Assembly: GCA_021785055.1 (NCBI GenBank)
Contig: JAJYGS010000166.1
Span: 1 to 18,141 of the forward strand
Direction of reading: 5' to 3'
Source of the DNA: Nitrospirota bacterium
Lineage (GTDB): Bacteria; Nitrospirota; JACRHJ01
DNA: 18,141 nucleotides
Below the pieces are notes generated by a model. The model was not told the origin of the DNA. It ran no database searches and saw nothing but the letters and a program-made list of their open reading frames with translations. Both the position numbers and the translations under genes were made by a program. Shown piece after piece: positions 7,727-14,343 of this stretch (position 1 is the stretch's first letter; the number at the start of each line of letters is the position of its first letter).

Positions 7727-7755
7727 TGTCATTCTGAGCATAGCGAAGAATCTGC
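7727..7755 (+). repeat. TGTCATTCTGAG...GAAGAATC dispersed repeat before prmA
   Basis: A nearly complete copy of the TGTCATTCTGAGC...AGCGAAGAATCTGC element. Related copies are at 3407, 14234, 17361 (inverted) and 17726 (inverted). It ends eight bases before the prmA ATG and occupies the place where a Shine-Dalgarno should be. Confidence 0.75.
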
Positions 7756-7762
7756 ATTAATT

Positions 7763-8605
7763 ATGTACTTCCAATTCAAAATATCCCTTCCCGACGACCT
7801 GCGCGAACCCGTAACCGCCGTCTTGTACGACCACGGCTGCACGGGCATCGAGGAACTGGACGACTCGCTTATCGCATATTTTCCGGACACCGTTAATCCG
7901 GATGAAATAAATGGTGTGCTGGCGAAGTTCGAGGGGCTTACGGTCTCTTGTTCTCCCGTGGTGGAGAAGGACTGGCAAGCGGCGTGGAAGGAACGGTTCG
8001 ATTGCGTCCGGGCGGCGGGATTTCTCATCTGCCCGCCGTGGAAGGTTAAGGATATACCCTCCCCCACAGGCGACAAGCTTCTTCTCATCGACCCGGGCAA
8101 CGCCTTCGGAGCGGGAGACCACGTAACCACGCTCACGGTTCTTAAACTCCTCAGGCAGTGGGCCGATGTGCAGGATAACCTTCCTGAAAAATCGCTCCTC
8201 GACGTCGGCACTGGCACGGGAATCCTTGCCGTAGCCGCGCACATGATGGGTGTTGGAAGCGTGACTGCGGTGGATACCGACGAAAGCTCCGTGGAGGCTG
8301 CGGAGAAGAATTTCGCCTTCAACGGCATAACGAGCGGCGCGCGCGTAATCCACGGGAGCATCCGGGCCGCCGGGGCCGCCGGATCATACGACATAATCCT
8401 TGCGAATCTCTTCCTTGAGCCTCTGCTTGAGCTTATGCGCCCGATTGCAGCCGCGCTTTCGCCCGGCGGCGCGCTTATAATCTCAGGGCTTCTTGCGGGG
8501 CAGGAAAAGCCCGTGCTTGAAGAAGCCGCCCGGCAGAGACTAATGGTCGAAGACGGTCTGATTATAAACGGCTGGTTCAGCGGGATGCTCAGGCGGGCGA
8601 TTTAA
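7763..8605 (+). CDS. prmA: Ribosomal protein L11 methyltransferase
   Basis: A 280-aa SAM-dependent methyltransferase of the PrmA family, which methylates ribosomal protein L11. The N-terminal substrate-recognition domain (about 1-90) is followed by the family signature DPGNAFGAGDHVTTLT, SAM motif I LLDVGTGTGILAVAA (Asp147 onward), the acidic VDTDESSVEAA strand, and the NLFLEPLLEL motif near Asn215. The signature differs a little from the usual AFGTGTHPTT. ATG 7763 was chosen because MYFQFKISLPDDLREP matches the family start; the frame is open upstream but would read through repeat DNA. No good Shine-Dalgarno precedes the ATG, only GAAGAA 12 bases away inside a repeat. The gene follows argS by 67 bp and ends convergently with the penicillin-binding protein gene, both stops lying within TTAA (8602-8605). 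Confidence 0.92.
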   Translation: MYFQFKISLPDDLREPVTAVLYDHGCTGIEELDDSLIAYFPDTVNPDEINGVLAKFEGLTVSCSPVVEKDWQAAWKERFDCVRAAGFLICPPWKVKDIPSPTGDKLLLIDPGNAFGAGDHVTTLTVLKLLRQWADVQDNLPEKSLLDVGTGTGILAVAAHMMGVGSVTAVDTDESSVEAAEKNFAFNGITSGARVIHGSIRAAGAAGSYDIILANLFLEPLLELMRPIAAALSPGGALIISGLLAGQEKPVLEEAARQRLMVEDGLIINGWFSGMLRRAI

Positions 8606-10569
8606 TGCCTGTGTTCCGGGGCGTAATTCGGCCCCGGCGCGGGCGCGGTAGTTTCGTTCTGCATAGGAACCGCCTCAGGCAGGACGTTGCTCGGCAGGCC
8701 TGTCGTGGACGCCTTTGCCCCTGAAAATTCCTGCGTGGACGGCGCCGGGAAATTCTCATAGGGGACTTTAAGTTCCTTTACGTAATTCTGCATGAAATCA
8801 AGCCATATCGGCAGTGCGGCCCTTGCGCCGCTCTCGTGGTTCCCGATGGTCTTGTGGTTGTCGTAGCCCACCCAGACCGCCGTTACCATGCTTGGGATGT
8901 AGCCTATGAACCAGGCGTCGTTGAAATTGGACGTGGTGCCAGTCTTGCCGGCCGCGGGTCTTCCGAGTGCCGAGGCCCTGTAGCCCGTGCCGAATTTCAC
9001 CACGCCGGTCAGCATGTCCGTCATCTCCGCCGCCGTAGCCGCCGTAATCGCCTGCCTTGTCGCGGGCGGCGAGTCGTCCACTACCCGCCCGTCCCTGTTA
9101 GTAATCTTTATAATGCCCGAAGGCGCGGTATACATGCCGTAGTTGTCGAATACGGAATATGCGCTCGCCATCTCGATAAGCGTAACGTCCGACGCGCCGA
9201 GCGCAAGCGGAAGATAGGGCGCGAGAGGCGTGGAGATACCGAGCTTCCTCGCATATTCTATCGCCGTCGGGATACCCACCTGCGCCAGGAGCTTTACGGC
9301 AACGACGTTAATGGAAAGCGCAAGCGCACGCCTGAGCGGCACCATCCCCTCGAATTTGCGGTCGTAGTTGGTGGGGCTCCACATTACCCCCGGACGCGCG
9401 CCCGGGTAGGATACCGGGGCGTCGAGGATGGTGTAGTCGGGGCCTAAGCCCTTGTCGAGCGCGGCGCAGTATACGATGGCCTTGAACGCGGAGCCGGGCT
9501 GCCTCATGGCCTGGGTTGCGCGGTTGAACTCGCTTTCATTGTAGTCCCTGCCTCCGACCATCGCCCGGATGTAGCCGGTATTGGGTTCTATGGCGAGGAT
9601 CGCGCCCTGTATCGGCTCCTTTTCGCGCGGGTGCCGCTTGTCAAGCGTTTCGAGGCCCTTCGCCATTGCCTTTTCGGCAATCTCCTGCATCTGCCAGTTC
9701 AGCGTGGTATAGACGTTCAACCCGCCGCGGTATAGCGCCGTCTGTCCGAATTTCTCGTCCAGCATCTGGCGGATATACTCCACGAAATACGGCGCCTTGT
9801 AGTCCTCCTTCGGCTCCGGTAGTCGCACGAAAGGCTCTTTCTGGGCCTCCAGCATCTGCGCTTCGGTTATGAACCCCTCGTCGTACATACGCTTAAGGAC
9901 GTGCGCCCGGCGCGAGTATGCGAGTTGGAGGTCGTTTAACGGCGAATATTTTGTCGGCGCGGCGGGAAGCCCGGCGAGCATCGCGCCCTCGGCAAGCGTC
10001 AGCTCGCCTACGGATTTCCCGAAATACCTCTGGGACGCGGCCTCTACGCCGTACGCGCCGCTGCCGAGGTATACCTGGTTCAAGTATAGTCCGAGTATCT
10101 CGTCTTTCGAGTAATGCCGTTCTATCTGGAGGGCAAGGAACGCCTCCTTTATCTTCCTGGTGAAGGTCTTCTGAGGGCTTAAGAACATCATCTTGGCAAG
10201 CTGCTGTGTGATGCTGGAGCCGCCCTGGGCGAGCCTGCCGGTGCGGATGTCCTTGTATGCCGCCCGGATGATGCCGGTTATGTCTATGCCGGAGTGGGAG
10301 TAGAAGCGCGGGTCCTCCACGGCGAGGAAGGCGTTGATGACGTTCTTCGGTAGCGACGAGAGCGGGACGGGTATGCGGTTCTGCGTATAGAACTCGGCCA
10401 GGAGTTCTCCGTCGGCGGAGAATATGCGGGTGGTGGCGCTCGGCTTGTACTCTTCCAGGGCCGTTACTTCCGGCAGTTCGCCGACATGCGCGAAGATTAT
10501 CCCCGCGACGGCTCCAAGGAGCACAGCCCCCGCCGCGCCGATGAGGATGAACTTTTTCCAGAATTTCAT
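8602..10569 (-). CDS. mrcA: Class A penicillin-binding protein (PBP1A-type transglycosylase/transpeptidase)
   Basis: A 655-aa bifunctional peptidoglycan synthase anchored in the inner membrane and active in the periplasm. A signal-anchor helix (about 7-28) precedes the GT51 glycosyltransferase domain with EDPRFYSHSG (Glu85), GGSSITQQLAK, RKIKEAF (Glu142) and YLNQVYLGSGAYGVEAAS. The transpeptidase domain has SxxK at Ser360-Lys363 (PGSAFK), SxN at 419-421 and KTGT at 542-545, so both active sites look intact. The last 45 or so residues are a low-complexity Pro/Ala/Thr tail ending in HRH. PBP1A proteins of enterobacteria are longer, but this length is ordinary for other phyla. The symbol is by family; ponA would serve equally. 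It is the only minus-strand protein gene here. The start lies directly below a strong -10 with no Shine-Dalgarno, suggesting a leaderless message. Confidence 0.93.
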   Translation of the reverse strand: MKFWKKFILIGAAGAVLLGAVAGIIFAHVGELPEVTALEEYKPSATTRIFSADGELLAEFYTQNRIPVPLSSLPKNVINAFLAVEDPRFYSHSGIDITGIIRAAYKDIRTGRLAQGGSSITQQLAKMMFLSPQKTFTRKIKEAFLALQIERHYSKDEILGLYLNQVYLGSGAYGVEAASQRYFGKSVGELTLAEGAMLAGLPAAPTKYSPLNDLQLAYSRRAHVLKRMYDEGFITEAQMLEAQKEPFVRLPEPKEDYKAPYFVEYIRQMLDEKFGQTALYRGGLNVYTTLNWQMQEIAEKAMAKGLETLDKRHPREKEPIQGAILAIEPNTGYIRAMVGGRDYNESEFNRATQAMRQPGSAFKAIVYCAALDKGLGPDYTILDAPVSYPGARPGVMWSPTNYDRKFEGMVPLRRALALSINVVAVKLLAQVGIPTAIEYARKLGISTPLAPYLPLALGASDVTLIEMASAYSVFDNYGMYTAPSGIIKITNRDGRVVDDSPPATRQAITAATAAEMTDMLTGVVKFGTGYRASALGRPAAGKTGTTSNFNDAWFIGYIPSMVTAVWVGYDNHKTIGNHESGARAALPIWLDFMQNYVKELKVPYENFPAPSTQEFSGAKASTTGLPSNVLPEAVPMQNETTAPAPGPNYAPEHRH

Positions 10570-10575
10570 GCGAGA

Positions 10576-10604
10576 ATTATAAACCGATTTCGATATTAAG
10601 TAAA
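10576..10604 (-). promoter_or_regulatory. Strong promoter giving a probably leaderless PBP1A mRNA
   Basis: On the minus strand, TTTACT (10604-10599) and TATAAT (10581-10576) are separated by 17 bp. The ATG at 10569 begins six bases after the -10, where transcription would be expected to start. No purine-rich ribosome site lies between them. Confidence 0.6.
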
Positions 10605-10660
10605 GCGCCGCGGCAAAGCAAAAATAAGGGGAATATTAAGGACGGTTAATAAATCTGCCG

Positions 10661-10690
10661 TTGACAGTTGAGGTCTGTTTGTGTTAAAAA
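10661..10690 (+). promoter_or_regulatory. Candidate promoter for the MglA-like GTPase gene
   Basis: A perfect TTGACA (10661-10666) is followed 17-18 bp later by TTAAAAA (10684-10690), a weak -10. A second AT-rich hexamer TATAGT (10704-10709) is too near the ribosome site AGGGGA (10711-10716) to serve alone. It is divergent from the PBP1A promoter. Confidence 0.4.
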
Positions 10691-10721
10691 AATAGTCTGC
10701 ATTTATAGTTAGGGGAATTTT

Positions 10722-12233
10722 ATGGCCCTCGTCAATTACGCGACAAGAGAGATAAGCGCAAAAATAGTCTATTACGGCCCCGGTCTGTCCGGCAAAACCA
10801 CGAACATCCAGAGCGTTTACGAGAAGGTAAGGCCGGACAACAGGGGAAAGCTGATTTCCCTTTCCACGCAAGGGGACAGGACGCTCTTCTTCGACTTCAT
10901 GCCCGTGGAACTGGGCAAGATAAAGGGCTTCAGGACACGTTTTCACCTATATACCGTTCCCGGCCAGGTATTCTACAACTCCACGAGAAAGCTGGTCTTG
11001 AAGGGCGCGGACGGCGTCGTTTTCGTGGCGGATTCCCAGGAAGCGATGATGAACGAGAACGTCCAGTCGCTCGAAAACCTCAAACGGAACCTCTCGGACA
11101 TGGGCGTAAATGTCGCGCAATTTCCCATAGTTATACAGTATAACAAGAGGGACCTGCCGGACGCCTCGCCCGTCGGGGAACTGGAGGACTATTTAAATCC
11201 GGGAGGGCTTCCATATTTCGAGGCCTCCGCCGTGAAGGGCGAAGGAGTCCTGCCGACCCTTACGGCGATAGTGAAATATATCCTGCACGAGCTCAAGCAG
11301 GACCCCGAAGGCCACCAGATTGACTTCGAGGAGATAAGCGCCGAGAGCGCGAAGGCCGATAAGACAGCCGAAGATATTGAAAAAGAAATAATAAATATAA
11401 AGGCTTCAGTCCCCGCCCCGGATATATCATTGCCCGACCAGGCGCAGGATGGACCCGTAGAGGAACGCGAGCCGGAATCGCCTTCACGGGAGCTACAGCC
11501 GGAAGCGGAGGCGCAAAGGCCGCAACCTGAGTTGCCGCCTGAGTCTGAGATACCGCCGATGCCGCTGTCGATACTGGAAGAGCCTGGAGAGGAAATAGAA
11601 TTTCCTGAGCCGGAAGAGCCGGTTGCGGCTATGTCCGAACCGGTGCCGGATATTTTCTCCGAAAACATCGAAGCGCAGGCGCAGGATGGACCCGTAGAAG
11701 CCGTTGACGAGCTTTCGCAGGCCGAGCCTCAGCCGGAACCGCCCGTCGCAGAGCCTGTGTCTGAGCCGTCCGCAGGGAATATAAAGGACGCGGGGATGGT
11801 TAACCCTCAGCCGGAGGCCGAAGAGCTTCCGGTATACGACAAGCCCGGTAACAGTATGCCGGAAGTATCCGGGCTCGTTTTCACGCTCCCTGTACGCATC
11901 AGGACCCGCGAGGGCGGGACGAAAGAAGTCATCCTTAAAATATCCCTTGACGTGGAGCTTTCAGGCGAAGGGGCGGATACGATAAAGGCCGTGGAGATAA
12001 TGCCGCCCGTGCTGAGGCCCGTAGAAGTGCTGAGGCCCGTAGAAGTGCCGAGGCCCGTGGAAGTGCCGAGGCCTGCGGAAGTGCCGAGGCCTGCGGACAG
12101 GCCGAAGATGGTCGACTGGCTGAAGCCGGTGGAGAGGCCGAAGGAGCCTCCGAGCCTGTCCGTCGCAAACCTGCCGTCGAGGGTGCTTCAGAAAAAAAAC
12201 AAAACCATGTTCCAAAAGCTTTTTGGGCATTAA
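10722..12233 (+). CDS. MglA-like Ras-family GTPase with long Pro/Glu-rich C-terminal extension
   Basis: A 503-aa protein whose first 200 or so residues are an MglA-type small GTPase, the family that sets cell polarity and drives motility or pili in Myxococcus. Visible are the P-loop GPGLSGKT (19-26), TVPGQ at 78-82, NKRD at 141-144 and EASA near 167-170. Arg53 and Gln82 fall at the catalytic positions described for Myxococcus MglA. MglA proteins are usually about 195 aa, so some 300 residues are extra: an acidic stretch (about 205-235), a Pro/Glu-rich linker with AQDGPVE twice, a short beta-rich segment (GLVFTLPVRIRTREGGTKEVILKISLDV, split here only by description, near 386-413), five RPVEVP-like repeats and a basic end, KKNKTMFQKLFGH. 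No MglB/Roadblock partner is in the window. Ribosome site AGGGGA is well spaced. yebC follows by 18 bp. The role of the extension is unknown. Confidence 0.88.
   Translation: MALVNYATREISAKIVYYGPGLSGKTTNIQSVYEKVRPDNRGKLISLSTQGDRTLFFDFMPVELGKIKGFRTRFHLYTVPGQVFYNSTRKLVLKGADGVVFVADSQEAMMNENVQSLENLKRNLSDMGVNVAQFPIVIQYNKRDLPDASPVGELEDYLNPGGLPYFEASAVKGEGVLPTLTAIVKYILHELKQDPEGHQIDFEEISAESAKADKTAEDIEKEIINIKASVPAPDISLPDQAQDGPVEEREPESPSRELQPEAEAQRPQPELPPESEIPPMPLSILEEPGEEIEFPEPEEPVAAMSEPVPDIFSENIEAQAQDGPVEAVDELSQAEPQPEPPVAEPVSEPSAGNIKDAGMVNPQPEAEELPVYDKPGNSMPEVSGLVFTLPVRIRTREGGTKEVILKISLDVELSGEGADTIKAVEIMPPVLRPVEVLRPVEVPRPVEVPRPAEVPRPADRPKMVDWLKPVERPKEPPSLSVANLPSRVLQKKNKTMFQKLFGH
12009..12098 (+). repeat. 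Five tandem 18-bp units coding for RPVEVP-type hexapeptides
   Basis: Units run 12009-12026, 12027-12044, 12045-12062, 12063-12080 and 12081-12098, each of the form GTG C(T/C)G AGG CC(C/T) G(T/C)(A/G) GA(A/C). The first two are identical and the later ones differ by third-base and Val-to-Ala changes. The reading frame is kept, giving a Pro/Arg/Glu-rich tract near the C-terminus of the MglA-like GTPase. Confidence 0.9.
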
Positions 12234-12251
12234 AATTGAGAGGATCGGATA

Positions 12252-13004
12252 ATGTCTGGACATTCGAAGTGGGCTACCACAAAGCATAAAAAGGGCGCGG
12301 CTGACGCCAAGAGGGGCAAGGTATTCACGAAGATAACCAAGGAGCTCACAGTCGCGGCCAAGCTTGGCGGCGGCGATCCGGGAGGCAACCCGCGCCTGCG
12401 GACGGCGATTGAAAAGGCCAAAGAAGCCAACATGCCCCAGGATAACATCAAGCGCGCCATCCAGAAGGGCACGGGCGAGCTTCCGGGCGTGTCGTACGAC
12501 GAGATAACCTACGAAGGCTACGGCCCCGGCGGGGTCGCGCTGCTTATAGAATGCCTCACGGACAACAAGAACCGCACGGTCTCCGAGGTCCGGCATATCC
12601 TCAGCAAAAACAACGGGAGCATGGGCGAGTCCGGGTGCGTCTCGTGGATGTTCACTCAGAAGGGCTATATACTCGTGGACAAGAAGAACGCGGACGAAGA
12701 CGCCCTTATGACCATTGCCCTCGATGCGGGCGCGGAGGACATGAAGTCGGATCCCGACGAGTCAAATTACGAGATAATAACCGCTCCGCAGGACTTCGAG
12801 GCGGTAAAGAAGGCGCTTGTTGACAAGGGCGTGAAGTTCGAGAGCGCGGAGGTTACGATGATACCCCAGACGTACCTTAGCCTCGAAGGCCGGGAGGCGG
12901 AGCAGATGATAAAACTCATGGACGCGCTCGAAGACAACGACGACGTGCAGAACATATACGCGAACTTCGACATCCCCGACGACATTATGGAGAAGATAGC
13001 CTAA
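12252..13004 (+). CDS. yebC: YebC/PmpR family protein (TACO1-like)
   Basis: A 250-aa cytoplasmic protein of the YebC/TACO1 family, long annotated as a transcriptional regulator. Members are also reported to help ribosomes through difficult, proline-rich sequences. The N-terminus MSGHSKWATTKHKKGAADAKRGK is diagnostic. Further family segments are GGDPGGNPRLRTAIEKAKEANMP, YEGYGPGGVALLIECLTDN, NRTVSEVRHILSKNNG and the acidic C-terminal LEDNDDVQNIYANFDIPDD. Length is normal. GAGAGGA precedes the ATG. It sits 18 bp after the proline-rich MglA-like gene, so the two are probably co-transcribed. yebC next to ruvC is a common arrangement, supporting the call. Which of the reported functions applies cannot be told here. 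Confidence 0.96.
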   Translation: MSGHSKWATTKHKKGAADAKRGKVFTKITKELTVAAKLGGGDPGGNPRLRTAIEKAKEANMPQDNIKRAIQKGTGELPGVSYDEITYEGYGPGGVALLIECLTDNKNRTVSEVRHILSKNNGSMGESGCVSWMFTQKGYILVDKKNADEDALMTIALDAGAEDMKSDPDESNYEIITAPQDFEAVKKALVDKGVKFESAEVTMIPQTYLSLEGREAEQMIKLMDALEDNDDVQNIYANFDIPDDIMEKIA

Positions 13005-13026
13005 GATATGTCTTCTCTCCATATTA

Positions 13027-13077
13027 CCCTCCCCACCCGCGGGGGAGGGGGAACCGGCTCCTGCCGGTGGGTGGGGG
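13027..13077 (+). repeat. GC-rich inverted-repeat element between yebC and ruvC
   Basis: CCCTCCCC (13027-13034) can pair with GGGGAGGG (13042-13049), and CCGGC/GCCGG (13054-13058 with 13063-13067) form a second hairpin. Alternatively, CCCCACCC (13031-13038) pairs with GGGTGGGG (13069-13076). The last arm overlaps the GGGGG (13073-13077) that is the only ribosome site for ruvC, seven bases before its ATG. Confidence 0.65.
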
Positions 13078-13084
13078 TTAATTA

Positions 13085-13606
13085 ATGCGTGTCCTGGGAA
13101 TCGACCCCGGAAGCGTGGCGAGCGGTTTCGGTGTTGTGGACGAGGAAGGGAGCCGTATCCGCTTTGTGGAGGCCGGTCATATCGGGGCCTCCTCGCGCCT
13201 GCCGTTTCCGGAGCGCCTCAAGAAAATGTACGAAGGCCTGGAGGATGTAATCGCAAGGCACAGGCCGGACGCCGTGGCCGTCGAAAACGTATTCTTCGCC
13301 CGGAACGTCAACTCCGCCCTGAAACTCGGGCACGCAAGGGGCGTGGCGCTTCTCGCGGCGGTAAACTTAAGCCTCCCGATATTCGAGTATACCCCGACGG
13401 AGATAAAGCAGTCCGTCGTGGGATACGGCAACGCCGAAAAGGCGCAGGTCCGGCAGATGGTAAAGACGCTCCTGAAGCTCTCCAGCCTGCCGGAGCCTCT
13501 CGACGCCTCGGACGCCCTGGCCTGCGCCATATGCCATATCCACAGCGCGAGGATAAACGAAACCATCCGGGCGGCGGCGCGCGGGAAGTCCGGGAGGCCA
13601 AAATGA
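13085..13606 (+). CDS. ruvC: Holliday junction resolvase RuvC
   Basis: A 173-aa endonuclease that cuts Holliday junctions after RuvAB branch migration. The RNase H-like active site is complete: Asp7 in GIDPGSVASGFG, Glu67 in AVAVENVFFARN, and Asp140 and Asp143 in PLDASDALACAICH. EYTPTEIKQSVVGYGNAEKAQV is also typical. Length matches the family. The ATG follows GGGGG by seven bases; that site lies within a GC-rich hairpin element. The stop overlaps the ruvA start as ATGA (13603-13606), so the two are probably translated together. Confidence 0.97.
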   Translation: MRVLGIDPGSVASGFGVVDEEGSRIRFVEAGHIGASSRLPFPERLKKMYEGLEDVIARHRPDAVAVENVFFARNVNSALKLGHARGVALLAAVNLSLPIFEYTPTEIKQSVVGYGNAEKAQVRQMVKTLLKLSSLPEPLDASDALACAICHIHSARINETIRAAARGKSGRPK

Positions 13607-14205
13607 TCGCCCGCATAACCGGAAATTTAATCTCCAAAGACCCCTCAAATGTCGTAATCGACGTCCACGGAGTCGGCTACAGGGCGTTTATCCCGCTTTC
13701 GTCCTTCTACGGCCTGCCGGACACGGGCCATCAGGTCTCGCTTCATATCCATACCCATGTGCGCGAGGACGCGATACTGCTATACGGCTTTCTTACGCAG
13801 AGGGAGAAGGAGTTATTCCTTGCGCTCACCTCTGTCTCCGGCATCGGCCCGAAGGTCGCGCTCGCCGTCATCTCCGGCCTCCCCGCCGAAGAGCTTGCCG
13901 ACGCCATAGCCAGGGGCGACCAGAAAAAAATATCCACCATACCGGGCGTCGGGCCGAAGACCGCGGCAAGGGTGGTACTGGAACTGAAGGACAAGGTCGC
14001 GGCCCTCGGAGCGACGAATACCGGCCCCTGCGAGACTTTCGCCCCCAGCCGCCAGAGGGACGAAGCCGTATCCGCGCTGGTCAACCTGGGCTACAAGAAG
14101 AACATGGCCGAGGACGCGGTGAAAAAAGTCTGCGCCTCCGGCGGCGAGGACATGGTGCTGGAGGCATTAATAAAAGAAGCGCTGAAGACGCTGTCCAAAA
14201 GATAA
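13603..14205 (+). CDS. ruvA: Holliday junction DNA helicase subunit RuvA
   Basis: A 200-aa protein that binds four-way DNA junctions as a tetramer and loads the RuvB motor. MIARITGNLISKDPSNVVID is the OB-fold start; two helix-hairpin-helix motifs follow (SVSGIGPKVALAVISGL and TIPGVGPKTAARVVLELKDK), then a flexible linker (about 140-150) and the C-terminal RuvB-binding domain (about 150-200). The start is fixed by GGGAGG five bases upstream and the ATGA overlap with ruvC. Unlike most genomes, ruvB does not follow directly: a peroxiredoxin gene and a terminator-like hairpin lie between them. Confidence 0.96.
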   Translation: MIARITGNLISKDPSNVVIDVHGVGYRAFIPLSSFYGLPDTGHQVSLHIHTHVREDAILLYGFLTQREKELFLALTSVSGIGPKVALAVISGLPAEELADAIARGDQKKISTIPGVGPKTAARVVLELKDKVAALGATNTGPCETFAPSRQRDEAVSALVNLGYKKNMAEDAVKKVCASGGEDMVLEALIKEALKTLSKR

Positions 14206-14233
14206 CTTATGGGCCAACTTTATGTCACTGCGA

Positions 14234-14272
14234 TGTCATTCTGAGGCCGTGGGCCGAAGAATCCGTTTTTTT
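14234..14272 (+). terminator. Dispersed repeat that may serve as terminator after ruvA
   Basis: This is a TGTCATTCTGAG...GAAGAATCC repeat copy (14234-14264). ATTCT (14238-14242) pairs with AGAAT (14258-14262), and GGCC (14245-14248) with GGCC (14252-14255) around a three-base loop, with a GA/GA mismatch between them. Seven Ts follow at 14266-14272. The repeat has thus gained, or landed beside, the tail of an intrinsic terminator. Confidence 0.5.
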
Positions 14273-14299
14273 CCGCCTTCTCATTTTCTTTTTTCCCGC

Positions 14300-14305
14300 T
14301 ATACT
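14300..14305 (+). promoter_or_regulatory. Candidate -10 element of the peroxiredoxin gene
   Basis: TATACT matches the sigma70 -10 at five of six positions and lies 38 bp before the ATG. No good -35 is visible at 16-18 bp, so an activator could be needed. I see no recognisable OxyR or PerR site. Confidence 0.3.
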
Positions 14306-14343
14306 TAAATCAAGCTCAACCAATAATAAAAGGAGGCAGCCGC

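Noticed and set aside
7481..7762. N-terminal extension of prmA into argS
   Set aside because: The frame is open, but it would translate argS out of frame and the repeat DNA; PrmA homology begins at MYFQFKI (7763).
11189..11668. A Ser/Gly-rich minus-strand frame opposite the Pro/Glu-rich linker of the MglA-like GTPase
   Set aside because: Its low-complexity composition is simply the complement of the Pro/Glu codons on the plus strand.
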